64,000 bases of DNA from Melieria omissa (GCA_963971225.1 OZ020268.1:116342572-116406571); one strand, 5' to 3'; shown: positions 12,501 to 24,420, counted from the first letter of the stretch. Notes: generated from the letters alone by a model not told the origin. Program-made: numbers and translations.

Positions 12501-13671
12501 GTATGTGTGTGTGGCACAGATCTGACACGACCAACCCGACTGCCGGCTGCTGCCACTGCCACCAGTCAACGCGTCGAGTTGATTGTAGTTCTGGCGGCTG
12601 GTGACGACGTCGCGGTTGAGCTCGCGCGGCCACAAAGTGTTGCACTTATGTGCAGCACATGTGCAACCGTCTCGCTTCGGTCGCTCATTATTTGTCAAAC
12701 TTGCAGCGCAACGATGAGCTTTAAAACGTTGAAAACTGTCGCATGTGGCGAATTGAGGCAGTGGGGCGCCAGTGCTGGGACTGATGGCCACCAAGCATGC
12801 ATGCAAAATTTTACGATGTTGCCGCAGCTGTTGCTGTTGTTGTTGGTGCTTATTATGCGAGTATTCGATTTCTGGCTTAACGCTGTCAATTTGCGAGTTT
12901 TTTAGTACCAAAAAAATCGTTTTCCGTTTTACACTTTTCTCGCCACCAACACAATTCTTTGATGTTTTGAACTCTCCTCAGCTTTATTGTGTTTTTTTTT
13001 TTTGGTGACGTTCTTTGTGTACGCTTCACTGCCAGCTGCCAACATGCATCCGTTTTGTGCCACTTCTCGCACAGCCCACCGACACAGCCGCTGCCCGATA
13101 AATGTTCTAAGCTTGCAGGTTGTGATTTGCTGCACACACCCCGCTGCGTCTCGCCCACTTTCTTGGCGAGTTTAGTCAATTTTTTAGCACTCTACCACTG
13201 GTCGCCTGATCGGCTTTGTGCGGTTTGGCAAATGTATGCGGAAAGTATTTTACACACTGCTCGCCACACACAGTTACTGCATATTTGAGCTAAAGTTATA
13301 AACTTCCGTCAGTGTGAAAAACACTGCCGCTCTCGTACGGCGAGCAGCGAAAGTGTGTGCGAAAAAGTCGAACGACTCGACTGAAGTTTTTGGCCAAACG
13401 CCAAAAGCCGCAATACTCAAGCGCAGTCACCGACACAGACGGCCGCGCAAAGTGTCGTCATGGGCAGCAGCAGTTTTTCTCCTGGCCAACGTCAGTTGTT
13501 GCACAAAAACTAGACATTGTTGTTGCTGTTGTTTCAAGTATTTTTTTCTTTTACTTTTTGTAATGTTGCTTGCGCCGAGCGAATGAAAATCATGAAGTCA
13601 AGCATTGGCGGCTTTAAAGTTTAGTGCCGTTTAGTGGTCATAGGACGAGAAACTAAGTAAGCAAAAAATTT
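9505..13671. other. Unassigned, GC-richer unique DNA (also 31231-35407)
   Basis: Contains CA/TG tracts, CAA/GTT and CTG runs (for example 10228-10250) and a short palindrome at 12030-12056 (actaccaac caa gttggtagt). Long overlapping open frames on both strands (such as 12375-12911 minus and 12393-12905 plus) are low-complexity and mutually incompatible, with no domain recognised. It could be intronic or regulatory DNA of a large gene. Confidence 0.4.
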
Positions 13672-13960
13672 GGATAAACTACAAACAAAAAATGCTAAAA
13701 TTAACACAAAAATGTCTGGTCAATTCAATATTTTTTAAAAATTTTTGGGTTTTATTTTTGATTACAATGGAAGCACCTCGATAGTGCAGCGTAAAGTGTA
13801 AACAAAATAAACCAAAAATTTTGATAAATTACAAACAAACAAAAAATCCTACAATTAACACAAAAATGTTCGGCTAGTTCAATGTTTGTTTACAAAATTT
13901 TTGGTTTACTTGTTGATTGGAATGGAATGGAACCACCTCGATAGTGCAGCGTAAAGTGCA
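13672..13960 (+). repeat. Tandem duplication of a 155-160 bp unit ending in a SINE head
   Basis: Two diverged units (about 13672-13800 and 13821-13960) share ttaacacaaaaatgt, an AT-rich middle and the block cacctcgatagtgcagcg then taaagtg. Only the second continues into the full SINE, so the duplication copied the SINE A-box region plus its upstream flank. Confidence 0.8.
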
Positions 13961-14191
13961 CTTGACTGCCATTTGAATGGATGTGGGTTCGATTCCATAT
14001 TGGTTTGAGTGCACTTTCCTCAAATTTATTCTTTTTTTAACTGATTCACATTTCATCAACATTAAGTTAGGTTAGGATAGACAGGTAGCTTTCTTGTTGC
14101 TTAGCAAGTGCACTCGAAGGTTGAAAAAGGCCCATTGGGATTCCCAAAGAAAGTGTAGCAAGTCCTGTAATTCCATGTTCAGTGTTGGCTG
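13934..14191 (+). mobile_element. Second tRNA-derived SINE
   Basis: A box tagtgcagcgtaaagtgc (13942) and B box gggttcgattcc (13985) have 44-base tRNA spacing between core starts. The body runs to gttggctg and continues into an A-rich tail. It is a different family from the SINE at 4500, with a different body and an A/AAAAT tail. No target duplication was found because the tail has expanded. Confidence 0.75.
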
Positions 14192-14495
14192 AAAAAAATA
14201 AATAAAAAAATAAAGAAATAAAATAAAATAAAATAAAATATTGTCAAATAAAATAAAATAAAATAAAATAAAATAAAATAAAATAAAATAAAATAAAATA
14301 AAATAAAATAAAATAAAATAAAATAAAATAAAATAAAATAAAATAAAATAAAATAAAATAAAGTAAAATAAAATAAAATAAAATAAAATAAAATAAAATA
14401 AAATAAAATAAAATAAAATAAAATAAAATAAAATAAAATAAAATAAAATAAAATAAAATAAAATAAAATAAAATAAAATAAAATAAAATAAAAAA
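14192..14495 (+). repeat. AAAAT microsatellite grown from the SINE tail
   Basis: Starts as a poly-A/AAAT tail directly at the SINE end and becomes about 270 bp of AAAAT units, interrupted by ttgtc near 14241 and one AAAGT unit (g at 14363). The Phe/Ile/Leu/Tyr open frames on the minus strand are its translation. Confidence 0.95.
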
Positions 14496-16785
14496 CAGCA
14501 CTAAAAAACGCACTAAGAACAAAATTCAAAATTTTCCGCATTTTGATTTTCCAAAAGCACCAAATTTACTGCGCAGCGCATCAAGTTGGCAGCAGTGGAT
14601 GTAAAACATGAACATAAACATTGAGCAATTATGCATAAAAATTACAGAATCTAAGATCTGCAAATCACATTCTTAAAAAGCCATAATTTCTTTTCAGTCT
14701 CCAACATTTTGGCCTTCAACTAAGCCCAAAACGCGTTGCTGCTGGCGCGAATTTATGAAGCAGCAAACCCGGAAAGGAAAAACACACAAAAAACTGCAAA
14801 TATTATTGTTATTATTTAATCCCGGCAACTCGACCGAAGACATGGCAGCAGGGCAGAAAGCAGCTAAAATAAATATAAATAACCAACTGAAGCCATTCAG
14901 GCGAAAACCCATTAAAGCTGCATGCCGCGGCGCACTCACGAAAACTCTCACCACGCGCAGCAAAGAGGAGCGCGATTTTATTGTACTTTGCCGCGCGCCG
15001 GGTGTCCAAATTGTTTTGGTACACAGAAAAAGCAACAACAACAAATTGAAGACGTTAGCGCGTAATTTAAGTTTCATACTTTGTTGCTTTCGGTGGTGTT
15101 TTGCGCAGCGCAACAAATAACGACGGCGCACAACTCTCTGCGCTTCGGCCAGCACAGCAAAGAGCCGCAGACCATTTTCTCCACTTAGCATCAAATGGAC
15201 ACGGCTATTAATAATTCCACTTTAAATGAAGATAATAACAAAATATGACTTTGCGCGCGCAACGACCGCAACGTCACGGCACAAGAACGCACACGCAACC
15301 ATACAAACACACACACACACACTCGCACACAGATGAAAAACCACAGCAGCAGAGCAACAAAAAGCCAAGAAAGAAAATTTATATAGGAAACAGCAGACAC
15401 TGAAAAAAAGCGCATAGGCAAGAAAAAACAAATAAACAGTCAAAACAATAACAACAACAAAAACATAGGAACACACCAAAACATTAGCACAAACATGCGT
15501 TAACATTACGACGGCTCGTTTGTGTAACTGACAAAGGGCGCTGTACAACAAGAGCAACACCAGCAACAACAAGAGCAACAACAAAAATATCTAATACAAC
15601 AATAATGAAAAAAATCGTCCCCGACAGCGACACACAATCTGCAGCAGCAGTGGCAGCTGCAACGTTGGCAAAACCAATGCCAATGGCGGCCCAAAGGTGA
15701 GGCTAAATCTTATAGCCGAGTTGGCGTCCAATGTGGCGACAGTGAGTGAGAGTAGGTGGTGGGTGCGGCTTGCCAACCGAAAATTGCTTGGCTGCCAAGC
15801 GAACACAGATCACGCGAAATTCTGTATTCCTTGTGCCGTACACCGTGGCCGGTTTGGTGTTTTGTTGTTGTTGCCGCTTATTGTGGTTTAGCGCCCATAA
15901 ATTGTTCTTAAAGTTGTTTTCTAATTAGGACTCCATTAAAATGGTAATTGATATTAAGCATGGCAAATTTATTTGCGCAGTCATATGGCTGTGAAATTTG
16001 GATGCCGCGGTGATTTGGATGTGATTTCGTGCAGCTGCTTTCAGGCTCAATTTGAGCTGTGGAAATATGGCCCAATCAAGTTGATACGATTTCAGTGGTT
16101 TGTAAGTACAATTATGTTGCCATGTGTCTTGTCTCATACAAGAGATAGGTAAAAGAAGTAGTTACATGGTCCTACTACAATTTTAAATGAAAAATGTGTT
16201 AATGACGACGACATCTTCAAAGATTTTAATGCATCAATTGCAACTGAAACTGCTGACTACACCTGGATAACACTCCCACACACACACATAGAAGTCGCAC
16301 AGAGGCCAATTGTGGCCGAATTTATGCCCATCGAATAATGCAATTAATTCTGTAGCCAATTTATCTGCGCTCGTCTGGAACACTTGTTTAATTTTTCTAC
16401 TGTACCACACTTTTGCTTCTACATATTAATATGTGCTCGCATGTGTAAACGAGTACATTTAGTATGTATTGTCCATATGTACCTGTGTCCGCTCATTGGT
16501 CGCTGTGCAGGCGTTGAGCTGATATGAATAAATTTCGGTTCAATAAGCGCATAAAACATGCATTCATGTTGTCTTTGCTGCACAAAAGCGAAACCAATAA
16601 AAAAACCAACCAAAACTTCTAGTTGTGTGAGAAATGATAGAAAAGGGGGTTGAGTGGGTTAAAACATCCCTAAATGCCTGTTTGTTACACAAATTTATGA
16701 CACCAATTATGGCTTGAAATAGTACTAAGCGAAAAATTTGTGTAGCGGACCCTTTCCCAGTTTCTTCCAAAATGAAATCCTGTAT
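14496..16785. other. Unassigned DNA (also 36232-38521)
   Basis: Contains CA and CAA tracts (15306-15322, 15448-15464, 15540-15585). Cys/Val- or Gln-rich frames derive from them. No domain or mobile element was recognised. Confidence 0.4.
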
Positions 16786-16794
16786 GCGCCACTG
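16786..16794 (-). mobile_element. Solitary CAGTGGCGC transposon end
   Basis: On the minus strand CAGTGGCGCATACAGGATTT begins at 16794, the same end type as the elements at 1177 and 27354. I could not find the partner end to the left, so the extent is unknown. Confidence 0.45.
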
Positions 16795-17511
16795 GGGCTT
16801 TTCTTCCAATGCAAATTTTTAGTGCAGCTACAACCAATATTCGAGCACTGTGCTGCATATGGAACATGTGGTACCTACATACTACTACATCTGTAAATAC
16901 ATACATACATGCTACATACATATCTGCATGTAACTCTACTCTCGCATGCGGAGCCATTAAGCAAGTGCGTTCGTCCCTAAGCATGTTTGATCGAAGTGAA
17001 CATGAATTTTCAACGGCAGAGCAGAGCATTTTTGACTTTAATTGCTTCCAAGAAGTAAAATTTTGGTTAAAAAAAAGGTATACACATTTGAGCTCTTCGA
17101 GTACAGAATGTTGACTTTTATTTTCTAAATTTTTAGGAATATTTCAATATTTAGGCCAACTTGTAGCCATACTTCCAATTTGAAATTCGACAGAAAAAAA
17201 GATTAATTAAAAAAGGAAAAAGCATCCAAATAGGAACTTTAAGGCACAGCAATACTTATAAAAAGTTTTACATAAGAGGCAAAGGTTGTTTTTGTGCAAA
17301 AATAACACAACATAGCTTAAAGTTAGAGAAAATCCTTAGTGATGATAGAGTTTGTATGAACCTTTGGATGTAGTGAATGAAAGTAAGTAATTTATAAAGA
17401 AAGAAAGAAGAAGAAGACGAAATTGAATAGTCATAAAACTTATGCAAAACAGCTAATAGCGAGCAACAAAAACCAACCAACCACAAATCAGTATCGAACA
17501 GCAGTTGACAG
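16795..17511. other. Unassigned DNA
   Basis: AT-rich, with catacata-type repeats near 16898-16922. No gene was recognised. Confidence 0.4.
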
Positions 17512-17927
17512 TTTTTTCGACCCCAAAGTTGCCTGAGAGCAACTTCACTTATTTTTCATCTTATAGCAAAAGCTTCGATTGATTCATGGGTTTAATTTAA
17601 ATAGGCAACAAAAAATTAATATTTTAAATAGAAGTGAATTCAAAGAAAATTACAAAAACTTTAATGTTATCACCAAAATAATATCCAATAATTTGCAACG
17701 ATATGAGGGAAAGTTGTATTCTAATTGAAGTCTACGAATTGGGCGCGATTTATCAAAACCCTATTTTTTTAATAATGGTGAAATTAAATTAAAAAGTGAT
17801 AATTTTGTATTTTTCCATAAATATTTAATAATTTTTCTGTAATTAAAAAATATTGATACAAAATGTATTAAATTTATTTTTATGTAAAATGAATCAAAAA
17901 TATAAAATTCGGGGTCGAAACGGTTAA
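17512..17927 (-). mobile_element. MITE family member 1 (TTAA, CGACCCC ends)
   Basis: Terminal inverted repeat TTTCGACCCC at both ends (left TTTTTTCGACCCCAAAGTTG; right GGGGTCGAAACGG followed by TTAA at 17924-17927). It aligns in inverted orientation with 54583-54955, sharing for example atattttttaattacag and agacttcaattag. Copies ending in TTAA suggest piggyBac-type mobilisation. No coding capacity. Confidence 0.75.
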
Positions 17928-18214
17928 AGATTTCACTAAAACCTGCCCAGGAAGGATTTTCACAAAAAAAATTAAGCATTAAGATAGTCAAAGCGGTGCA
18001 AATTCAATAGCGGTAGTGCACTAGGCGTGTCCTGTGCATCAACCAGCACCTTAGCACAGTACACAACCATCTGCATCATTCAGCTCCGCTTACACCCTAT
18101 TCAGACAACCCGATAAATTGCGCAATTAAGAAAGTTTCTCAATGTTTTCTCAATGTAATTGTAATTTAATTAAAATTAATAAAAATAATAATAACAATTA
18201 ACTCAATTTGGTCG

Positions 18215-18280
18215 CCTCAGAAAACGAATGCCGTATGTTCCATTGAGCCTAGTAAGACATACGACATTTGTTTTCTGAGG
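18215..18280. repeat. 66-bp hairpin element, instance B
   Basis: Same hairpin as 9439-9504, also preceded by gtcg, with 22/24 paired arm positions and a loop differing at two bases (gag and aag in place of aag and agg). Confidence 0.85.
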
Positions 18281-20158
18281 TGATGATTTGTCATACAAAA
18301 ATCTCAATTAAGCTCATTTCAAGTAGCGCTAAATTGATAACAAAATTGGGCATGCAACTCTGTGTCGTGGTGTTATAGATGAACAAATTCATTCACAATA
18401 GACAACAAAAAAATAAATTAGAAACTAACAAAAGCGAATGGCGTTGATTAACATTTGTTTGCTTTGAAATTTTGCTAACAATTATGTTCATTAGTAGGAA
18501 AGTTGAAAAATAGTACTAAATAATCCATAAACATTTTTCAGAACTTTTTCATACAGAAAAAAATCGTTCTTCCCTCAAAACGAAAACATGTTCAATAACA
18601 TTTTCGATAACAGCTAAATTGAGGTGTGTGAACAGCAAAAGCCATCAACTCAATTAAGAACTAAACTGCCTCAACCTATTTGGCTTTCTGAACAGGACAT
18701 AACACAATCAATGCAAGGCAATCAGTTTTATGTTGGCTATGTCGCTCTCGCACAGTGTAATTGCAATTTACTCTTCAGTGCTTCACATCAAAGATTAATA
18801 TGATTTTTGAAATTTCACACACTATTCAAAATGTTTGAAGAATTTTAAAAATCACTTACAGCCTCGAGCTTAAAATCTGCGCATATAACAACAACAACAA
18901 AAAATTGCTGTGTTGTTGTAGCAAATCCCCCTACCCCTCCCCCTCGCCATCACCAACCACTAGACTTATCTACAATGCAGACAATCACACACACACACAC
19001 ACACACACGATGAGACATAAAATCGATTGGCAATTACAACGGCATGGAAAAGTCATAAATCCTTTTTTTGTCATGTACAGTTAGAGTGCTATTCTTCTTC
19101 TTTCAATATGGTCGCTCACTTATTCGGTCGTTCATTCGTTCGTACTCGCTTGCAAGCACAACGTTCATTGTTCGTGTCGAACAAGGCTTTTTAATCTCAA
19201 TTCAAAAACTACATGAAACGGAATAGATTACAATGAAATGAAATGGAAATGGCAATGGGAATGAAAATGAAAATGGAAAGTTGGTCATGTTTTATATTGA
19301 TGGCTCTGCTTGTACTACAAATCTTCAGTTAATGCACATGAAATGCTGCAATATGGCAACGAAAATATCCAACAAGCGCATCACATACCAGATTCTGCAA
19401 GTAGAAATGCGGAAAACACAAAAGTGCATATTCGGGCAAAATGGAGTTTTACATTTTTAAATGCGCAGCTTAAGGCTTACAATTTCAATGCCAGTTCGGG
19501 CAACTTAAGAAGATTACTAATTAGCATGCAATGTGTGCATTGTGTGTTTGTATTTCTGTGAGTAGATGTGAGAGACTTGGATACGAACTCTCATGAAGCC
19601 AACAGCACATATTAACAAAATGTTGCTTTAAGCCTTTAAATTAATCTTTACATTGTTATCTGACTTATTTTGCAGAAAAAAAAAACTAAGCCTTTGGCTC
19701 AGACTGGGACTTATTGTGGCACACTCGAGTATCTATGTGATTGTATGTGTTTCAAGATTATATATATAAGCATACATATATATATTTATTTACATATATA
19801 TATTTAAGGGTAAGTGGTTTATATGAACCAACGCTGTAAACCAGTTCTGAACCAATTCATCCAAAAGAACAGAAGCAATGAAATTTCCAAACGTCTGTAC
19901 ATATAGAACTGAAAACTGAATCTTTGTATGTAGACTTTTGTTTAAATTCATACTTTTTATATTTACGTGGTTAATATATTCGAATATTTGGTCTTAGAAG
20001 CTTTACTTAATAATATAAGTGTAAAAGTCAATAATAAAAATTTTATAAACGGTGACTAGATAAGAATACTAAGAAAATACATTTAAAACAACAACAACGG
20101 TATGGAATGTCGAATTGATTCTGGCTTTATTTTAAAATCGCATTCATGACATTATGTG
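18281..20158. other. Unassigned AT-rich DNA (also 40017-41894)
   Basis: No convincing coding sequence. The 83-residue open frame 19310-19561 has no recognisable motif. Simple tracts include ACAT/TATA near 19757-19805. Confidence 0.4.
18986..19008 (+). repeat. (CA)n microsatellite
   Basis: Uninterrupted CA dinucleotide run. Its counterpart is at 40722-40744. Confidence 0.95.
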
Positions 20159-20168
20159 TGGAAGAGTA

Positions 20169-20463
20169 GATTAGGTTAGGTTAATCATCCATGTCCATCA
20201 CTACAGAACCGATGGCTCCAAACTCTTGCGGCAAGGTTCTTCGATGAACTTGTGGAGATAGAGGATGCACAGATCACTGATCTACACAACTTCCTCGCGA
20301 AGACCAAATGGTTCCCAAAAGATCCGGTCTGGATCTAAAGGGAACCGAACAGATAGGGAAAGGCACCGGTGAATCAAAATGAAGGGAATCACAATGAGCC
20401 CAACAGGGCCTCCGAGTAGAAGTGCAAAATGCACACTCCCCTTCTTTAACCTAACCTAACCTA
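20169..20463 (+). mobile_element. 5'-truncated non-LTR retrotransposon end, 295 bp, with target duplication
   Basis: Flanked by tggaagagta at 20159-20168 and 20464-20473. The reading frame just inside gives CPSLQNRWLQTLAARFFDEL, then ITDLHNFLAKTKWF and PKDPVWI with a stop at 20336-20338. This has the shape of the last residues of LINE polymerases, where a CxxC/H knuckle is followed by a short helix ending in KWF. The 3' end is a (TAACC)n tail, and by coincidence or microhomology the 5' boundary is its complement (TTAGGTTAGGTTA). Confidence 0.75.
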
Positions 20464-20473
20464 TGGAAGAGTA

Positions 20474-21808
20474 AATCATTCAAATTAATGTCTTGGCTTC
20501 TTTGGCACCGCTTCAAGCTGAAGCACAGTGCTTCGAGAGTGGACAAAAATAAGACAAACAATTATCGCGGATTTTGACAAAAGTAGTATCATGTTAAAGG
20601 TAATTGCTTCATTAAGCTGCATCTGAAATACTTTATCGAAAAATTGTCTAGATTAGAAGATATAGCATGTCAAAGTCGGATATGTTTTTAAAAAATTTTA
20701 TGAAGATAAAAAAATTAAATTAAGATGGTTGTATAAAATAATTTTAGAAAATGTGTTGTTGTAGGTAGGCTACTAATTTCTTTGAATATTAAAACTACAT
20801 TGATAGAAACGAGATCGCTGATTAGTTTTGTTTGTTTAGGATGAAAATTAATGTTTTCAACCAATGAAAATTAAAAATAACCAAATTTAGGAAGCCAATT
20901 CAAATCGAATGGCGTGAACTGGCATAATCCTTTTTATAACCTTTTATATAGTTCTGGCCAGCGAATTTGGTTTCAATTTACATATGTTGGTAAGGGGTCC
21001 TTAGAATAGTTATACACAAAAATGCAGGTATCTACCTGATATAGCCCCTGAGATATAGAGAGGGTGAAATTTAAGTAAGTAAGTAAATTGCACCCATCTT
21101 GGTGACGGACGGGTGAAATTTCACCCCTTTCTGGAAAACCATTCATTGTAGATCGTTCAAGCAATACCAACAATTTACAGAAGATATGCAGTTCAATGAA
21201 CTACATGGATGGATGGATGGATGTGAAGGTGGGCAGGAAGGCTACAAGCCATCAGACCATTGTACTATACCCATGGGGGATAGGGAAGGAAAATGAGAGT
21301 AATATGTCATATTTCACTCGTTTTTGAAATGCGTATGCAACACTGTCTTTGCAACATATGTTACAGCACACATTCCATTGCCTGCCAAGAACGCACTTGT
21401 GCGATTCTTGTTGTTTGTCAAAAATCAAAAATGGTGACGACGGAAAAACAACAGCAGGGCTTCTTTCAAGTTTTCTTTCAAATCTGTAAGTTAAAGTCAA
21501 AACAACAACAACAAAGGCTAGATCAAAACAAATCAGCAAAAAATTTCAATCTACAACGATTCCTTTCACTAAAAATTACTCAAGCCAAGTTAAGACTTCT
21601 TCGACTAAAGTTACTTCCTTCATATGAGTCAAGGGTTATTCTTTCGTTTTTTCACTTTTAGATACAAAATCTTCAAGTCCTTAAAAAAAGGAACTTAAGA
21701 GCACTAAGTGAACTGAATACTGACTTAACATATTTGCCAATGATTTTATGTTTCTACTTTTTCATTTCTTACATATTTTACATGAAGTGCTCTATACAGC
21801 TGTCAGCA
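20474..21808. other. Unassigned AT-rich DNA (also 42210-43544)
   Basis: Holds an (ATGG)4 run near 21208-21224. No gene or element was recognised; the open frame 21293-21661 lacks motifs. Confidence 0.4.
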
Positions 21809-21810
21809 TA

Positions 21811-22059
21811 TCTGTGGTCAAAAGCAATAACCGCTTAAGTCGACTTAAGAAGAAATTGAGTTATGGATGCCACCACGTTCCCTGGACTGTGCTTTACGTT
21901 TTGGTAAAATCGGGGAGTTGGTAACTTTAAAATAAAAAAAGTTATTAGTAAAAACCTCTTCACATTCCCATAACGAACACACTACGCGCTAAAACTTTAA
22001 AACGAGATTGCTTGAAGCAGCAATTTTCGACTTGGGCGGTTATTGCTTTTGACCACAGA
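21811..22059. mobile_element. Tc1/mariner-type MITE, 249 bp
   Basis: Perfect 24-bp inverted ends beginning TCTGTGGTCAAAAGCAATAA, flanked by TA at 21809-21810 and 22060-22061. The TA duplication and the GTGGTCAAAAG motif (also seen in Tc1-family ends) support this class. No coding capacity. Confidence 0.85.
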
Positions 22060-22152
22060 TATTGAGACCATATCTGATTAAAATTTTAATTAACTACAAA
22101 GATCGAGTGATGTATACCCTCAAAATAACATCTTGAAGTAAAACTTCAGTTT

Positions 22153-22222
22153 TACAAAGTTCAGTTTTAAGCCGATTCAAAAATTCAACAACTTGCACTC
22201 TCAAAATAGCTGTCTGCATATT
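22153..22222 (+). repeat. 70-bp dispersed repeat, left instance
   Basis: About 80% identical to 23095-23164 in the same orientation, sharing cgattcaaaaatt and ctctcaaaatagctgt. Each instance stands 25-35 bp left of a transposon end. Confidence 0.75.
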
Positions 22223-22247
22223 GCGATTTATATATTTTTAAATTTTA

Positions 22248-22989
22248 TCAGGTGTACAACTTTGCTTCCGCCGTTTTCCGATAGGTGGCTGTACCGGCTG
22301 AGGCTGGTTGAAATACATAGATGGTAATGCCTTTAAAGTGAGTGTGGACAGTGCCTAACGAATTGTCATCGCCGTTTCAGTGACAGTTGTTCTTGTTTTC
22401 GTATTATTCACGCTCGAAAATGTCCGTTTATGTGCCCAATTCTCGCCATTTGCGGGAAGTTTTACTTTTCTGTTACAATTCGAAAAAAAATGCAGCTGAA
22501 GCGCATCGAATGCTCTCAGCAACTTACGGTGATGCTGCTCTGAGTGAAAGAACGTGTCGGGAGTGGTTTCAACGTTTTAAAAATATCAAGAGCGACATGA
22601 CAAAGTCATCCTCCAACACGACAATGCTCGGCCTCACGTCGCAAAAGTGGTCAAAAAGTACCTGGAAACGCTGAAATGGGAAGTCTTGCCCCACCCGCCG
22701 TATTCCCCAGAGGTCGCCCCTTCTGACTTCCACCTATTCCGTTCGATGGCACACGGCCTGGCAGATCAACATTTTCAATCCTTCAAAGAATTGGAAAAAT
22801 GGATTGCTTCATGGATATCGTCAAAAGAGGACTCCTTTTTTCGAGCCGGGATCCGAAAATTGCCGGAAAGATGGGAGAAAGTTGTCGCTAGCGACGGACA
22901 ATACTTTGAATAATACATCTGTAAGCACTTTTTCGCAATAAAGCTTTTAATTTTGGAAAAAAACGGCGGAAGAAAAGTTGTACACCTGA
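22248..22989 (+). mobile_element. Internally deleted mariner element, 742 bp
   Basis: Inverted ends starting TCAGGTGTACAACTT with TTCCGCCGTTTT inside both, flanked by TA (22246-22247, 22990-22991). Full mariners are about 1.3 kb, so roughly 550 bp is missing. The remaining coding parts are described separately. It lacks the first catalytic aspartate and cannot encode a working transposase, but both ends are intact. Confidence 0.93.
22420..22913 (+). pseudogene. Mariner transposase pseudogene (HTH region fused out of frame to the D34D region)
   Basis: The likely start is the ATG at 22420 (MSVYVPNSRHLREVL). The DNA-binding helix-turn-helix part runs to CREWFQRFK. The frame then shifts at the deletion junction near 22600, and from 22605 reads VILQHDNARPH then HPPYSPEVAPSDFHLF, ending at TAA (22911-22913). 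HDNARPH carries the second catalytic Asp and APSD the third, exactly 34 residues apart: the mariner D34D signature. The segment with the first catalytic Asp is deleted. Counterpart at 44156-44649. Confidence 0.93.
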
Positions 22990-23094
22990 TATATTAAATT
23001 AAATTGTAATTAAATGCTAAAATCAAGTATCTAAATCTAGTAAAAAATATAAACAAATTTTTTATTTAAAATGTAAAACATTTTATCAATTTTT

Positions 23095-23164
23095 TACAAA
23101 GTAGAATTTCAAGTCGATTCAAAAATTTAACAATTGGCACTCTCAAAATAGCTGTTTGCATATT
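23095..23164 (+). repeat. 70-bp dispersed repeat, right instance
   Basis: Partner of 22153-22222, lying between the mariner and the fold-back element. Confidence 0.75.
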
Positions 23165-24189
23165 AGCAGTATTTTTTTTAATATTGTTTTACAATAACAC
23201 AGTACAACAGTAAAAAAAACCCGCGGAGTTTCTCAACTGTTCCTTATATTTTTGGAGTCGCTGAACACGAATATGTAATTATTTTTTTCGGGTCACCTCT
23301 AGTTTGGGTTTTACAGGGTCTTGAAGTTACAAGCTACACCCCAATTAAAAAAATTAATTTAAATGGTTGAACTTATCCTGGTCTAACAATATTGGTATCA
23401 AAAGAAAGAGCATTATGTCTCCAACTCAAATCAAATAATTTTTTTGTAATTATCCTGGCGAAAGGATATAAAAATGTCCTTTTAATAATGTATGCTTAAG
23501 TATCCTGGAAGTTTTTCTACAAAAAAAATTGAAAAAAATATATTATAAAACCCTTACCATGCACCAACACATTGTGAAATTTCATGTTAATCAGTCCATT
23601 GGTTCAGCTAAAAAAAATTGTTGAAGTTTATTTCAACTCAAAAACTTAAATTATTCCAAAATTGTTCACAGTGCAAACAATTTCAGCTCTTCACAAAACC
23701 CGCCCAGTTTCTGAACTGCTCCTTATAATTCCGGAGCCGCTGATTACGAATATGTAATTTGTTTTTTTGGGTCACCTCTAGTTTGGTTTTTACAAGGCCT
23801 TGAAGTTGCCAGCAACACCCACCTTGAAAACGAATTTAAATGGTTGAACTCATCTTAGTCCAACAATATTCAAATCAAATTAAAGGGAATCAATTCTTTT
23901 GCCCAAAGCCATGTCAATGTCAATTTTACGTTATATTTTGAACTATTTTTGAACTAGAAAATATTGCATTAGTCGTGTTTATTTAATATAATACAATACA
24001 AGGATAAGTAATTGGTACTACACTTATTTGGTAAGCTAACAGTATATTAATTTTTAGAATTGTGCTTGTGAACATGTGCTTCTTCCAGCGTTTTTTAGAG
24101 AAAAGAAAAGAACGATGAAGTCCGAGCCGCAGTCATCTGTTTCAAGTTTGCTGCCGTCTTTGTATATGTGGTTTTCTCAGGAATTAAAG

Positions 24190-24420
24190 ATGTTAAAATA
24201 AAATTTCATAGCCAGCCACAAATCAAAAGACTATAAAGAATTAGTACAAAGAATAATTTCTGCATTCACAGATATTAGCGTACTCATATAGTTGAAAATT
24301 CATATGTTCCATAACCATATCTGGGTTTTCCGTTTAAATATGGAAGAATTATCTGATCAGCCTAGCAGGATTCCACCAGAAAATGCTCCAAATGGAAACT
24401 AGATGTAAGGGATAAGTTCT
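24190..24420 (+). pseudogene. Decayed mirror copy of the fold-back element's gene
   Basis: On the plus strand, SHKSKDYKELVQRIISAFTD and LKIHMFHNHIWVFRLNM parallel the minus-strand gene at 24475, with stops and a frame break. It shows the palindrome originally covered the coding region too. Counterpart at 45926-46156. Confidence 0.75.

Noticed and set aside
12375..12911. Overlapping 170-178 residue frames on both strands (also 34101-34637)
   Set aside because: They are mutually incompatible, low-complexity and without domains; chance open frames in GC-richer DNA.
20169..20463. Telomeric TTAGG repeat or an inverted-repeat MITE
   Set aside because: Only two or three units at each end, with a LINE C-terminus and a 10-bp duplication; retrotransposition explains it better.
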